From: Anaerolineales bacterium UBA3071
GTDB taxonomy: Bacteria; Chloroflexota; Anaerolineae; UBA3071
Length of the DNA: 17,370 bases
Direction of reading: 5' to 3'
Assembly: GCA_002366755.1 (NCBI GenBank)
Contig: DFBV01000170.1
Coordinates: forward strand, 3,047-20,416
The notes beneath the pieces were generated by a model. The model did no database searches. It was not told the DNA's origin and saw only the letters and a program-made list of their open reading frames with translations. A program made the position numbers and the translations under genes. Shown here piece by piece: positions 6,024-15,591 of this stretch (position 1 is its first letter; each line of letters opens with the position of its first letter).

Positions 6024-7429
6024 TCGCCGGGCCGACGCTTGTGCTGGGCCTGCCGCTGTTGGCGGCGGTGTTGGTCTACCTGCTGCGCCGCTGGGCGCTG
6101 GCGGCGGCAGGACTGGCAGCGGCTGTCGCTGGCGGGCTGGCCTTGATCACCTGGCACTGGCCGCCGCAGGCGACAGTCTACTTCTTGGGCCACACGGTGG
6201 AGATGGGGCAACCGATAACGCTCCTCGGACAGCATCTGACCCTCACGCCTGCCGCCAGGCCATTGCTGACCTTTACCTGTAGCCTGGCCGCCGCCTGTTT
6301 CCTCTACGCCTGGCGCATCTCCCAGGGGCGATCCTTCTTCCCCTTGGGGTTGGTGCTGCTGAGCCTGTTGAACACTGCTGCGGTCACGCAGCCGCTGACG
6401 CGAGCGCCGCTGGTGCTGGCTTTCGCCGCTGCGCTGGCCGTTTACATCATCCAGGCCGGACGCCCCGGTTCGACGCGGGGCGCGCTGCGCTGGTTGATCT
6501 TCCCCGTGATGGCCTTTCCCTTCTTCCTCGTCGCTGCCTGGTGTCTCAGCCAGGTGCCGCTCAATCCCGACGACCTTGCTCCCTTCGCTGCGACGGCGCG
6601 GTTCTTGGCATATGGTTTCCTGTTTTTGCTGATGGCCGTGCCGCTCCACGGCGCGGTGCCCGCTCTGACTGCGGAAGCGCCGCCGCTGGTCAGTGCTTTC
6701 CTGTTGCTCAGCCACAATGCGGTGGTAATCTTCCTGCTCAACGGCTTCCTGCGTGCCTACCCCTGGCTGGCGGACTACCACGACGTCTCCCGCTGGCTGC
6801 TCTGGATGGGGCTGATCACCGCCGGCTGGAGTGGGCTGCTGGCCGCGGGGCAGCGGAGCTTCGGACGGCTCTGGGGTTACGCGTCGCTGTTCGATTTCGG
6901 CTGCCTTCTGGCCGCGCTGGGGTTGGGAGGGCCGTGGGGCTTGCCCTTGGCGGCGTCGCTCTTCATCGCTCGTTCCGTGGCACTGCTGCTGGGAGCCATG
7001 GGACTGGCTGCACTGCGCCACCGCGCCAGGGGCGACAGCTTCCAACGCGCCAGCGGCGCGGCGAGACGGCTGCCGTGGAGCGTGGCCGGACTGCTGGCTG
7101 GCGGAGTGGGACTGGCCGGCCTCCCGCTGACTGCAGGCTTCCCTGGTCACTGGGCGCTGCTGCAATTCCTGGGTCAGCAGATGCCGCGAGCGGCGATCAT
7201 CCTGCTACTAGGGGCGGCAGGTGTGATCGTTGGCTATCTGCGGGGGCTGCGGGCGCTCCTCGGCCCCTTGCATGACCCAGAGGTCGAACGGGAGCCGCGT
7301 TTAGCCAGCGGACTGGTGGCTGTCTTGCTGTTGGTCAGCCTCCTGCTGAGCCTGAGGCCCCAACTGCTGGAGGATCTGGTGTCAACAATCACCACAGCGC
7401 TCGGCACCATCGTTGAAGTGCAACTGTAG
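6020..7429 (+). CDS. Antiporter-like membrane subunit (NuoN/MrpD-like)
   Basis: Protein of 469 residues starting at a GTG that overlaps the previous stop (GTGA), preceded by AGGAGGT at good spacing, so translation is probably coupled. An in-frame extension upstream to 5483 is a shadow of the preceding gene. About 13-14 membrane segments are expected. MAVPLHGAVPALTAEAPP at 205-222 aligns with the family segment K-L-S-x-x-P-F-H-x-W-x-P-x-x-x-x-x-A-P, but the lysine position is Leu203. GLAGLPLTAGFPGHW at 364-378 aligns with the conserved GxPxxxGF-x-x-K loop, with His at the lysine. The region expected to hold the TM5 glutamate (129-145) has no acidic residue. It looks like a divergent antiporter fold with a reduced set of channel charges. 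It is last in the operon and ends before a hairpin terminator. Confidence 0.72.
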   Translation: MIAGPTLVLGLPLLAAVLVYLLRRWALAAAGLAAAVAGGLALITWHWPPQATVYFLGHTVEMGQPITLLGQHLTLTPAARPLLTFTCSLAAACFLYAWRISQGRSFFPLGLVLLSLLNTAAVTQPLTRAPLVLAFAAALAVYIIQAGRPGSTRGALRWLIFPVMAFPFFLVAAWCLSQVPLNPDDLAPFAATARFLAYGFLFLLMAVPLHGAVPALTAEAPPLVSAFLLLSHNAVVIFLLNGFLRAYPWLADYHDVSRWLLWMGLITAGWSGLLAAGQRSFGRLWGYASLFDFGCLLAALGLGGPWGLPLAASLFIARSVALLLGAMGLAALRHRARGDSFQRASGAARRLPWSVAGLLAGGVGLAGLPLTAGFPGHWALLQFLGQQMPRAAIILLLGAAGVIVGYLRGLRALLGPLHDPEVEREPRLASGLVAVLLLVSLLLSLRPQLLEDLVSTITTALGTIVEVQL

Positions 7430-7493
7430 AGAGTGCAAAGTCTCCGACTTTGCGGTGCATCGTCTGGGACAATGCACTCCGTTTGACGCGAAA

Positions 7494-7523
7494 AGCCCAC
7501 CGATCCCAAAGGGCCGGTGGGCT
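7494..7523. terminator. Bidirectional hairpin terminator between convergent operons
   Basis: AGCCCACCG (7494-7502) pairs perfectly with CGGTGGGCT (7515-7523), and CCC/GGG inside the loop can extend the pairing. The plus side is followed by CTTGCGT and the minus side by TTTCGCG, so the T-runs are short. Its place between the ends of the antiporter-like operon and groEL supports use by both. Confidence 0.7.
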
Positions 7524-7544
7524 CTTGCGTCTGTTCATCACACG

Positions 7545-7599
7545 CGTCACGTTTCACGTTTCACGTTCACCGCGTCACGTTTCACGCTTCACGTTTCAC
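7545..7599. repeat. ACGTTTC-type intergenic repeat array, copy 1
   Basis: The stretch is built of CACGTTT/CACGCTT/CACGTTC units at about 7-base steps, starting 4 bases beyond the groEL stop and ending shortly before the terminator. The same word family, in either orientation, recurs at 9792-9850 and 15514-15567. Confidence 0.75.
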
Positions 7600-7603
7600 A
7601 TTG

Positions 7604-9235
<1,632 letters not shown>

Positions 9236-9274
9236 TTCTGTGATTCCTCCTAACGGATGATAGTGGCTCTTATT

Positions 9275-9292
9275 CGTCCCTTCCAGGGGACG
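9275..9292 (-). other. Hairpin in the groES-groEL gap
   Basis: CGTCCC and GGGACG arms (6 perfect pairs, 6-base loop) lie immediately after the groES stop codon on the transcript. No T-run follows. It could protect or mark a processing end between the two cistrons; that is inference. Confidence 0.45.
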
Positions 9293-9293
9293 G

Positions 9294-9581
9294 CTACTTG
9301 ACCAGGGCCAGGATGTCGCTCTCCTTCAGGATGAGCAACTTCTTGTCGTCCAGTTTGACCTCAGTGCCGGCATACTTGGCGTACAGCACCCTGTCTCCCT
9401 TTTTGACGTCCATGGGGATCCGCTTGCCTTCCTCATCGCGGCGCCCCGGGCCAACGGCCAACACGTTGCCCTCCTGCGGCTTCTCCTTCGCCGTCTCCGG
9501 CAAGATGATGCCGCTGGCGGTGCGCTCCTCGCGCTCGATAGGCTCGACGACCAGGCGGTCACCAAGTGGCTTCAGATTCAT
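9294..9581 (-). CDS. groES: Co-chaperonin GroES (10 kDa)
   Basis: Lid of the GroEL chamber. The protein is 95 residues, normal for the family. The ATG at 9581 (MNLKPLGDRLVVEP) is chosen over an upstream in-frame start at 9647 because AAGGAGGTT precedes it and the longer form would run through the CIRCE operator. Visible marks are PLGDRLVV, the mobile-loop region ERTASGIILPETAKEKPQ, the GKRIPMDVKKGDRVLY stretch and the C-terminal LILKESDILALVK. It is the first gene of the operon, with promoter and CIRCE 50-120 bases upstream. Confidence 0.97.
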   Translation of the reverse strand: MNLKPLGDRLVVEPIEREERTASGIILPETAKEKPQEGNVLAVGPGRRDEEGKRIPMDVKKGDRVLYAKYAGTEVKLDDKKLLILKESDILALVK

Positions 9582-9634
9582 TGCTCCACAACCTCCTTGT
9601 GATAGTGTTGCTTTCGTTTGACGCGATAAGCGTG

Positions 9635-9661
9635 TTAGCACTCGCAAGGCGAGAGTGCTAA
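9635..9661. promoter_or_regulatory. CIRCE operator (HrcA binding site)
   Basis: TTAGCACTC (9635-9643), nine bases, then GAGTGCTAA (9653-9661): an exact match to the CIRCE consensus, extended by GTG/CAC pairs to 9632-9664. HrcA is the known repressor of this element in heat-shock operons. It overlaps the predicted transcription start and 5' end of the groES-groEL mRNA. Confidence 0.97.
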
Positions 9662-9670
9662 CACGGCGCT

Positions 9671-9699
9671 ATTCTATACCACATCCGAAATCTTGGCAA
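9671..9699 (-). promoter_or_regulatory. Promoter of groES-groEL
   Basis: On the minus strand, TTGCCA (9699-9694), 17 bases, then TAGAAT (9676-9671). The start would fall near 9664, at the edge of CIRCE, the usual arrangement for HrcA repression. Confidence 0.75.
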
Positions 9700-9791
9700 A
9701 TCCGGAATCGCAGATGAGTCGCCACTGCTTCGAACCAGGAGCACTGGCAAGAAATGGCCTGCGGTGAAATGGATTGGCAGGGCATAGAACT

Positions 9792-9850
9792 GCGTGAAAC
9801 GTAAAACGTGAAACATGCCACTTGGCACGTGACACGTGGCACGTGACACC
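9792..9850. repeat. GTGAAAC/CACGTG intergenic repeat array, copy 2
   Basis: The left part has GTGAAACGTAAAACGTGAAAC; the right part alternates GGCACGTGACAC words. It is the same word family as 7545-7599, in the opposite orientation, sitting between groES and the adaptor gene. Confidence 0.65.
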
Positions 9851-9968
9851 TGAATGTATGACTTTCGTCATGGCTCCACAACTGACCAATGGCACTACCG
9901 CGGGCTGCCGATTTCTGCCAGGATGAGCGCAGAGCAACTGATGCCAAGCAAAGGGAGGAAACCACGAA

Positions 9969-11579
9969 ATGAAAACCGTCAAACCTGTACTGAAGATCGG
10001 GGGCATCGTGATCGCTGCCGCGCTGTTGATCGTCGTCGGAGCCTTCTTCCTGCGACGACAGCAATCTCCTTCCGCCGCGGCTCAAGCGACGGCGCCCACG
10101 GCAGTCGTCACCAGAGGCAACATCGAGGAGACCTCCAGCGCCACAGGCAACGTGGTCGCCGAGAGCCAGGCCACGTTGGCCTTCGAGACGAGTGGGCTCA
10201 TCGCCGAGGTGCTGGTGGAGGAAGGGCAACAGGTCGAGGCTGGACAGGTATTGGCACGATTGGATTCCACCTCGCTGGAATGGCAAGTCACCCGCACCCA
10301 AGCCAGCCTGGATACCGCTCAGGCCCGGTTGGAGCAGGTCCAAGAGCCGTCGAGCGAAGAAGACCTGGCCTCAGCACAGGCGTCGCTGGACAGTGCTCGG
10401 ACCAACTACGACAAGATAGCTTTCGGCCCTACCGCTGAGGAACTGGCCTCGGCGCAGGCATCGTTGGACAGTGCCCAGGCCAACTACGAGAAGGTGCTGA
10501 CCGGCCCCACTGCTGAGGATCTCGCTTCGGTGAAGGCCGCGCTCGATAGCGCCAGGGCCGCGCTGGAGCAGGCTCAAGCCAGCTATGATGAGGTAGCACA
10601 TCGGCCCGATATCGCCAGGCTGCCGCAATCCCTCAACCTGCAGAATGCCAACATTGAGATGGAGCGGGCCCAGGCCAACCACGATGGTCTGGCGAACCAT
10701 CCCACCGAAAGCGAACTGGCCGCCGCGGCTGCCCAGGTGGCCCAAGCGAAGGCTCAACTGGCGCAGCTACAGGACAAGCTAACGGCCAGCGATCTGGCTG
10801 CCGCCGCAGCTCAGGTGTCACAGGCCGAAGCGCAGTTGGCCCAACTGCAAGAGCGCCCCAACGGTGAGAACGTGGCGGTGTACCGGGCCCAGGTGGAGGA
10901 GGCCGCCGTGGCGTTGGCCCAGGCCCAGGCCCAACTCGACGATGCCCTGCTCACTGCTCCTTTCGACGGAACCATCATCGAAGTTCGAGTCCGCGAAGGC
11001 GAGTGGACCTCGCCGGGCGCACCGGCCATCGTCCTGGCTACCACCGAGTCCCTGATCCTGGACGTGAACGGCGACGAAGTGGACGTGGCCCAACTAGCGG
11101 AGGGGCAGGTAGCCTATCTCTCCTTTGATGCGTTGAAGGGGGAGGGGGTCGCTGGCGCGGTGACGCATATCGCGCCCGCATCCAACAACGTGGGCGGCGC
11201 GGTAGCCTACGGCGTGGAGATCAGCTTCGATGCCAGTGCACTGCCTGTCCGATTAGGCATGACGGCTGACGTGGACATCGTAGTGGCCAGCGCCGACGAC
11301 ACGTTGCTGGTTCCCAACCGGGCCATCGCGGCCGACCGCGAGGCAGGCCGCTACTACGTCACCCGCCAACGACCCGATGGTTCGACCAAGCGAGTGGAAG
11401 TGCGCATCGGCCTGCGGGACGGCAGCCAGACGCAGATCCTTGAAGGTCTGGAGGAGCGCGAGCGGCTGGTTCTGCCGGAAGTGCCAGGACAGATCCAGAC
11501 GACCTCTAGCTCGCCGGGATTCGGGCCCTTTGGTGGGCAGGGACGTGAGGCAATGAAACAGCTAGACGGAGCAAGATAG
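9969..11579 (+). CDS. HlyD/MacA-like efflux adaptor with 26-residue coiled-coil repeats
   Basis: Membrane-anchored adaptor expected to couple the ATPase/permease pair downstream to substrate export. The 536-residue protein has a membrane anchor at about 9-28 (IGGIVIAAALLIVVGAFF), a first half of a lipoyl-like domain at about 46-105, a long helical hairpin at 110-325, the second lipoyl half (TAPFDGTIIEVRVREGEW, about 329-346), a beta-barrel region and a membrane-proximal C-terminal domain ending in a Gly/Ser/Pro-rich tail. The hairpin has two sets of repeats with a 26-residue period: L133, L159 and L185 on the outgoing arm, L250, L276 and V302 on the return arm. A GGGAGGAA Shine-Dalgarno precedes the ATG. 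Its stop is 2 bases before the ATPase start. The substrate is not readable; the adaptor role is inferred from family and context. Confidence 0.88.
   Translation: MKTVKPVLKIGGIVIAAALLIVVGAFFLRRQQSPSAAAQATAPTAVVTRGNIEETSSATGNVVAESQATLAFETSGLIAEVLVEEGQQVEAGQVLARLDSTSLEWQVTRTQASLDTAQARLEQVQEPSSEEDLASAQASLDSARTNYDKIAFGPTAEELASAQASLDSAQANYEKVLTGPTAEDLASVKAALDSARAALEQAQASYDEVAHRPDIARLPQSLNLQNANIEMERAQANHDGLANHPTESELAAAAAQVAQAKAQLAQLQDKLTASDLAAAAAQVSQAEAQLAQLQERPNGENVAVYRAQVEEAAVALAQAQAQLDDALLTAPFDGTIIEVRVREGEWTSPGAPAIVLATTESLILDVNGDEVDVAQLAEGQVAYLSFDALKGEGVAGAVTHIAPASNNVGGAVAYGVEISFDASALPVRLGMTADVDIVVASADDTLLVPNRAIAADREAGRYYVTRQRPDGSTKRVEVRIGLRDGSQTQILEGLEERERLVLPEVPGQIQTTSSSPGFGPFGGQGREAMKQLDGAR
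10362..10595 (+). repeat. Three in-frame 78-base repeats in the adaptor gene
   Basis: Three units of 26 codons encode variants of DLASAQASLDSARTNYDK followed by GPTAEE. The first two are most alike; the third has drifted. The repeat lengthens the outgoing arm of the coiled-coil hairpin. Confidence 0.75.
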
Positions 11580-11581
11580 CG

Positions 11582-12274
11582 ATGATTGAGATCGACAACG
11601 TCACCAAAGTATATCAGATGGGTAAAGTCGAGGTGCATGCCTTGCGCGGGGTATCGCTGCAGCTCGAAAAAGGCGAATTCGTGAGCATCATGGGCCCGTC
11701 GGGTTCGGGCAAGTCGACATTGATGAACGTGCTGGGCTGCCTGGACTCACCGACCGGCGGCGTCTATCACTTGCACGGCCAGGACGTTAGCCTCTTGACC
11801 GATAGGCAACTGGCCCGCATCCGCAACAAGGAGATTGGCTTTGTGTTCCAGATGTTCAACCTGCTGCCCCGCACCACAGCGCTGCGCCAGGTGGAACTGC
11901 CGCTGGCGTATGCCGGCGTCGGTAGCCGAGAACGTCGCAAACGGGCGCGGGAGGCGCTAGAAGCTGTGGGCCTGGGCGACCGGGTGGACCACAAGCCCGA
12001 CGAACTGTCGGGCGGGGAGCAGCAGCGGGTGGCCATCGCCCGGGCGCTCGTGACTGGGCCCAGCATCATCATGGCCGACGAGCCGACAGGCAACCTGGAC
12101 ACCGAATCGGGCAACGAGGTGCTGCGCATCCTCCAACAACTCAACGAGCAGGGTATCACGGTCATCTTCGTGACCCACGACGCCGAGACGGCAGCCTACA
12201 GCAAACGGGCTATCCATCTGCGGGATGGGTTGATCGAGAAGGATGAACCGATCAACGGATCAAACTTCCTGTGA
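11582..12274 (+). CDS. ABC transporter ATPase, MacB/LolD type
   Basis: Cytoplasmic ATPase of a MacB/LolCDE/FtsE-like (type VII) system. The 230-residue protein is of standard length for a stand-alone domain. Walker A GPSGSGKST is at 38-46, the Q-loop Gln is at 90 (VFQMFNLLP), the signature LSGGE is at 142-146, Walker B IIMADEPTGNLD is at 162-173 with Glu167, and the switch His199 is in FVTHD. The FQxFNLLP pattern and EPTGNLD are typical of this subfamily. It lies 2 bases after the adaptor stop, so translation is likely coupled, and 124 bases before the permease gene, an unusually long and structured gap for this operon type. Confidence 0.95.
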   Translation: MIEIDNVTKVYQMGKVEVHALRGVSLQLEKGEFVSIMGPSGSGKSTLMNVLGCLDSPTGGVYHLHGQDVSLLTDRQLARIRNKEIGFVFQMFNLLPRTTALRQVELPLAYAGVGSRERRKRAREALEAVGLGDRVDHKPDELSGGEQQRVAIARALVTGPSIIMADEPTGNLDTESGNEVLRILQQLNEQGITVIFVTHDAETAAYSKRAIHLRDGLIEKDEPINGSNFL

Positions 12275-12282
12275 TAGGCGAA

Positions 12283-12382
12283 GGTCTCCCGACCGAGCCC
12301 TTCACGCCTCGGTCAGGAGACCTCGGCGTACGGAAGAGGAGACCTCGGCGAACGGGAGAGAAGACCTCGGCGAACAGAAGAG
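12283..12382 (+). repeat. Hairpin and three 22-base tandem repeats between ATPase and permease
   Basis: A hairpin with arms at 12283-12297 and 12308-12322 (GGTCTCC and GACCGAG pairing across one mismatch, 10-base loop) is followed by three 22-base units starting at 12317, 12339 and 12361, each beginning GAGACCTCGGCG or AAGACCTCGGCG. The first unit shares its first bases with the hairpin arm. Twenty-two is not a multiple of three, so a coding role is unlikely. Confidence 0.8.
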
Positions 12383-12398
12383 GAGCCAGGAGAAAACC

Positions 12399-13619
<1,221 letters not shown>

Positions 13620-13637
13620 ACAGCGACCATGAGATAA

Positions 13638-13668
13638 GCCTCGCGAAGGTCGGAAGACCTCGCAAGGC
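13638..13668 (+). terminator. Hairpin after the permease gene
   Basis: GCCT/AGGC and GCG/CGC outer pairs, one mismatch and one bulge, then AGGTC/GACCT around a GGAA loop. It lies 18 bases after the permease stop and is followed by CTTGTT, a poor T-run, so termination is plausible but weak. Confidence 0.45.
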
Positions 13669-13677
13669 CTTGTTGAC

Positions 13678-13706
13678 TTGACTTCGAGCGGATTCGCCGC
13701 TATACT
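13678..13706 (+). promoter_or_regulatory. Promoter of the heterodimeric ABC exporter
   Basis: TTGACT (13678-13683), 17 bases, TATACT (13701-13706), each one base off consensus. An overlapping TTGACT five bases upstream is at poorer spacing. Transcription would begin near 13713. Confidence 0.7.
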
Positions 13707-13725
13707 GTCTGGGATTGGCAAGCCT

Positions 13726-13745
13726 CCCCGCCGCTCGCGGCGGGG
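13726..13745 (+). other. GC-rich hairpin in the exporter leader
   Basis: CCCCGCCG and CGGCGGGG form eight perfect pairs around a CTCG tetraloop, followed by TTGTTGG. It lies only about 13 bases into the predicted transcript and 38 bases before the start codon. It may stabilise the mRNA 5' end or act as an early attenuator; the T-run is short. Confidence 0.6.
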
Positions 13746-13782
13746 TTGTTGGATAGGCGCTTGGAGTTAGGAGTCACTTCGG

Positions 13783-15519
13783 ATGAGTAACCCTAGACGA
13801 TTGCTGAAATTCGTTGGGCCGTACAGACGGCGGGCCATCCTGTCGATGGTGCTGTTGCTGGGCGTGGTGGTAGCGGACTTGCTGATCCCACGCTTGACCC
13901 AACAGGCCATTGATGAGGGCGTCACCAAGCAGGACATGGGGATGATCCTCACCACTTCCCTGCTGATGCTGGGGGCCGCCGTGCTGAGCGCCTTGTTTTC
14001 CATTGGCAACACGGTGTTTTCGGTGCGAGTGGCCATGGGCGTGAGCGCCGACTTGCGCAGCGCTCTCGTCCGCAAGGTACAGACCTTCTCGTTTGGCAAC
14101 CTCGATCGCATCCAGACGGGCCAACTGCTGGTGCGCACGACCAGCGACGTTAACCAGGTGCAGATGATTGTGCAGATGTCCCTGCGAATGCTGACCCGTG
14201 CGCCGCTGTGGATGATCGGCAGCGTGGTTATGTTGATTATCACCAGCAGACAGTTGGCACTGCTGATGCTGGCGTTGCTGCCGCTGGTCGGGGGTATCAT
14301 CTGGTTTTTTCTCGCCAAAGGACGTCCGATCTTCCTATCGGTGCAGAGGAAATTGGATACCTTGAACCAGGTCTTGCAGGAGAATCTGGCGGGCGTGCGC
14401 GTGGTCAAGGCATTCGTGCGCGACGAATACGAAAACGCTCGCTTCGACCGGGCCAACAGCGACCTGACGGCCGAGAACGTCAAGGTCATGCAACTCATCG
14501 CCACACTGATCCCCACCATGCTGTTCCTGGTCAATCTGGGCGTGGTGGGCGTCGTCTGGTTTGGCGGGAGATCGGCCATTCTGGGGGATTTCACGGTGGG
14601 CGAGATCATGGCCTCGATCAACTACATGGCCTTCTCACTCTTCCCCCTGCTGATGCTGGCAGGAATGATCGGGCCGCTCTCCGCCGCCGACGCTTCCGCT
14701 GAACGCATCTGGGAAGTGCTGGACAGCACTGCTGAGGTGCAAAACCGCCCAGAGGCGCAATCTCTACCCAACGTGACTGGACGTGTGGCTTTTGAAGATG
14801 TCGGCTTCAGTTACAACCAGGGCTGCGACGAGCCTGTGCTCAAGGGGATCAACCTGGTGGCCGAGCCGGGCCAGACGGTGGCCATCCTGGGCGCCACCGG
14901 CTCGGGCAAATCCAGTCTCATTCACTTGATCCCGCGCTTCTACGAGGTGGATGAGGGGAGTGTGAGTCTGGACGGCGTGGATGTGCGCGACATCCCGCTG
15001 GACGAACTGCGCGCTCAGGTGGGCATCGCCCTGCAAGAAGCGGTGCTGTTCAGCGGTACCGTGCGCGACAACATCAGCTACGGTCGCCCTGATGCTACGG
15101 AGGAAGAGGTCATCGCCGCAGCCAAAGCCGCGCAGGCCCACGGTTTCATCACCGCCTTCCCCGATGGCTACGATACTGCGGTCGGGCAGCGGGGGGTGAA
15201 CCTGTCCGGCGGCCAGAAGCAGCGGATGGCCATCGCCCGCGCCCTGCTGATGCAGCCGAAGGTGCTCATCCTCGATGATAGCACCAGTTCCGTGGACGTG
15301 GAGACGGAGGCCAAGATCCAGGCTGCGCTGGAAGAACTGACGGCCGAGCGCACCAGTTTCGTCATCGCCCAGCGCATCAGCACTGTGCTCGGCGCCGACA
15401 AGATCGTGGTGCTGGATCAGGGACAGATTGCCGCCGAAGGCACGCACGCCGAATTGATGGCCTCCAGTCCCATCTATCGAGAGATCTACGAGTCGCAACT
15501 GGGGGACGGTGGTGCGTGA
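13783..15519 (+). CDS. ABC exporter half-transporter with degenerate ATP site
   Basis: The 578-residue protein joins a six-helix exporter membrane domain (about 15-305) to an ATPase domain (about 335-575). Walker A GATGSGKSS is at 370-378, the Q-loop is near 418 (ALQEAVLFSG), and the canonical signature LSGGQ is at 474-478. Walker B VLILDDSTSSVD has Asp499 where the catalytic glutamate belongs, and the switch position reads AQR (Gln530) in place of AHR. This is the pattern of the degenerate subunit in heterodimeric exporters such as TM287, BmrC and LmrC. The ATG follows TAGGAG at 9 bases. The partner is the next gene, 204 bases on. Drug, lipid or peptide export are all possible; the substrate cannot be read. 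Confidence 0.93.
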   Translation: MSNPRRLLKFVGPYRRRAILSMVLLLGVVVADLLIPRLTQQAIDEGVTKQDMGMILTTSLLMLGAAVLSALFSIGNTVFSVRVAMGVSADLRSALVRKVQTFSFGNLDRIQTGQLLVRTTSDVNQVQMIVQMSLRMLTRAPLWMIGSVVMLIITSRQLALLMLALLPLVGGIIWFFLAKGRPIFLSVQRKLDTLNQVLQENLAGVRVVKAFVRDEYENARFDRANSDLTAENVKVMQLIATLIPTMLFLVNLGVVGVVWFGGRSAILGDFTVGEIMASINYMAFSLFPLLMLAGMIGPLSAADASAERIWEVLDSTAEVQNRPEAQSLPNVTGRVAFEDVGFSYNQGCDEPVLKGINLVAEPGQTVAILGATGSGKSSLIHLIPRFYEVDEGSVSLDGVDVRDIPLDELRAQVGIALQEAVLFSGTVRDNISYGRPDATEEEVIAAAKAAQAHGFITAFPDGYDTAVGQRGVNLSGGQKQRMAIARALLMQPKVLILDDSTSSVDVETEAKIQAALEELTAERTSFVIAQRISTVLGADKIVVLDQGQIAAEGTHAELMASSPIYREIYESQLGDGGA

Positions 15520-15567
15520 AACGTAAGACGTGATCTCACTTCACGTTTCACGTTTTACGTTTTACGA
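15514..15567. repeat. GTGAAAC/ACGTTTC intergenic repeat array, copy 3
   Basis: Left units GCGTGAAACGTAAGACGTGA face right units TTCACGTTTCACGTTTTACG, so the copy is itself an inverted repeat. It overlaps the end of the preceding gene: the TGA stop at 15517-15519 is part of the first GTGAAAC unit. Confidence 0.7.
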
Positions 15568-15591
15568 CTCCTCTGAGAAAGCCTGGAATCG

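Larger units (their letters stand above)
9582..9968. other. Divergent region between groES and the adaptor gene
   Basis: These 387 bases contain the groES leader, the CIRCE operator, the groES promoter and an intergenic GTGAAAC/CACGTG repeat array (9792-9850). I found no convincing promoter for the plus-strand adaptor gene, although one must lie here unless it uses read-through. No gene is supported. Confidence 0.7.

Noticed and set aside
3645..7429. Annotation as complex I genes nuoL, nuoK and nuoN.
   Set aside because: No other nuo gene is adjacent, key charged residues differ and the middle protein is twice NuoK length, so specific symbols would mislead.
7545..7599. Possible CRISPR array from CACGTTT repeats.
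   Set aside because: Units are 7 bases, degenerate and contiguous with no unique spacers, and no cas gene is present.
9582..9647. Longer GroES starting at 9647.
   Set aside because: The extra 22 residues would be coded by the CIRCE/leader region and are not found in GroES; AAGGAGGTT marks the start at 9581.
9851..9968. A sigma70 promoter for the adaptor gene.
   Set aside because: TATGAC-like and TTGGCA-like words exist, but no pair is at 16-18 base spacing.
12243..12398. N-terminal extension of the MacB-type permease.
   Set aside because: It would overlap the ATPase end and translate 22-base repeats out of register. The ATG at 12399 has a Shine-Dalgarno and begins the typical permease N-terminus.
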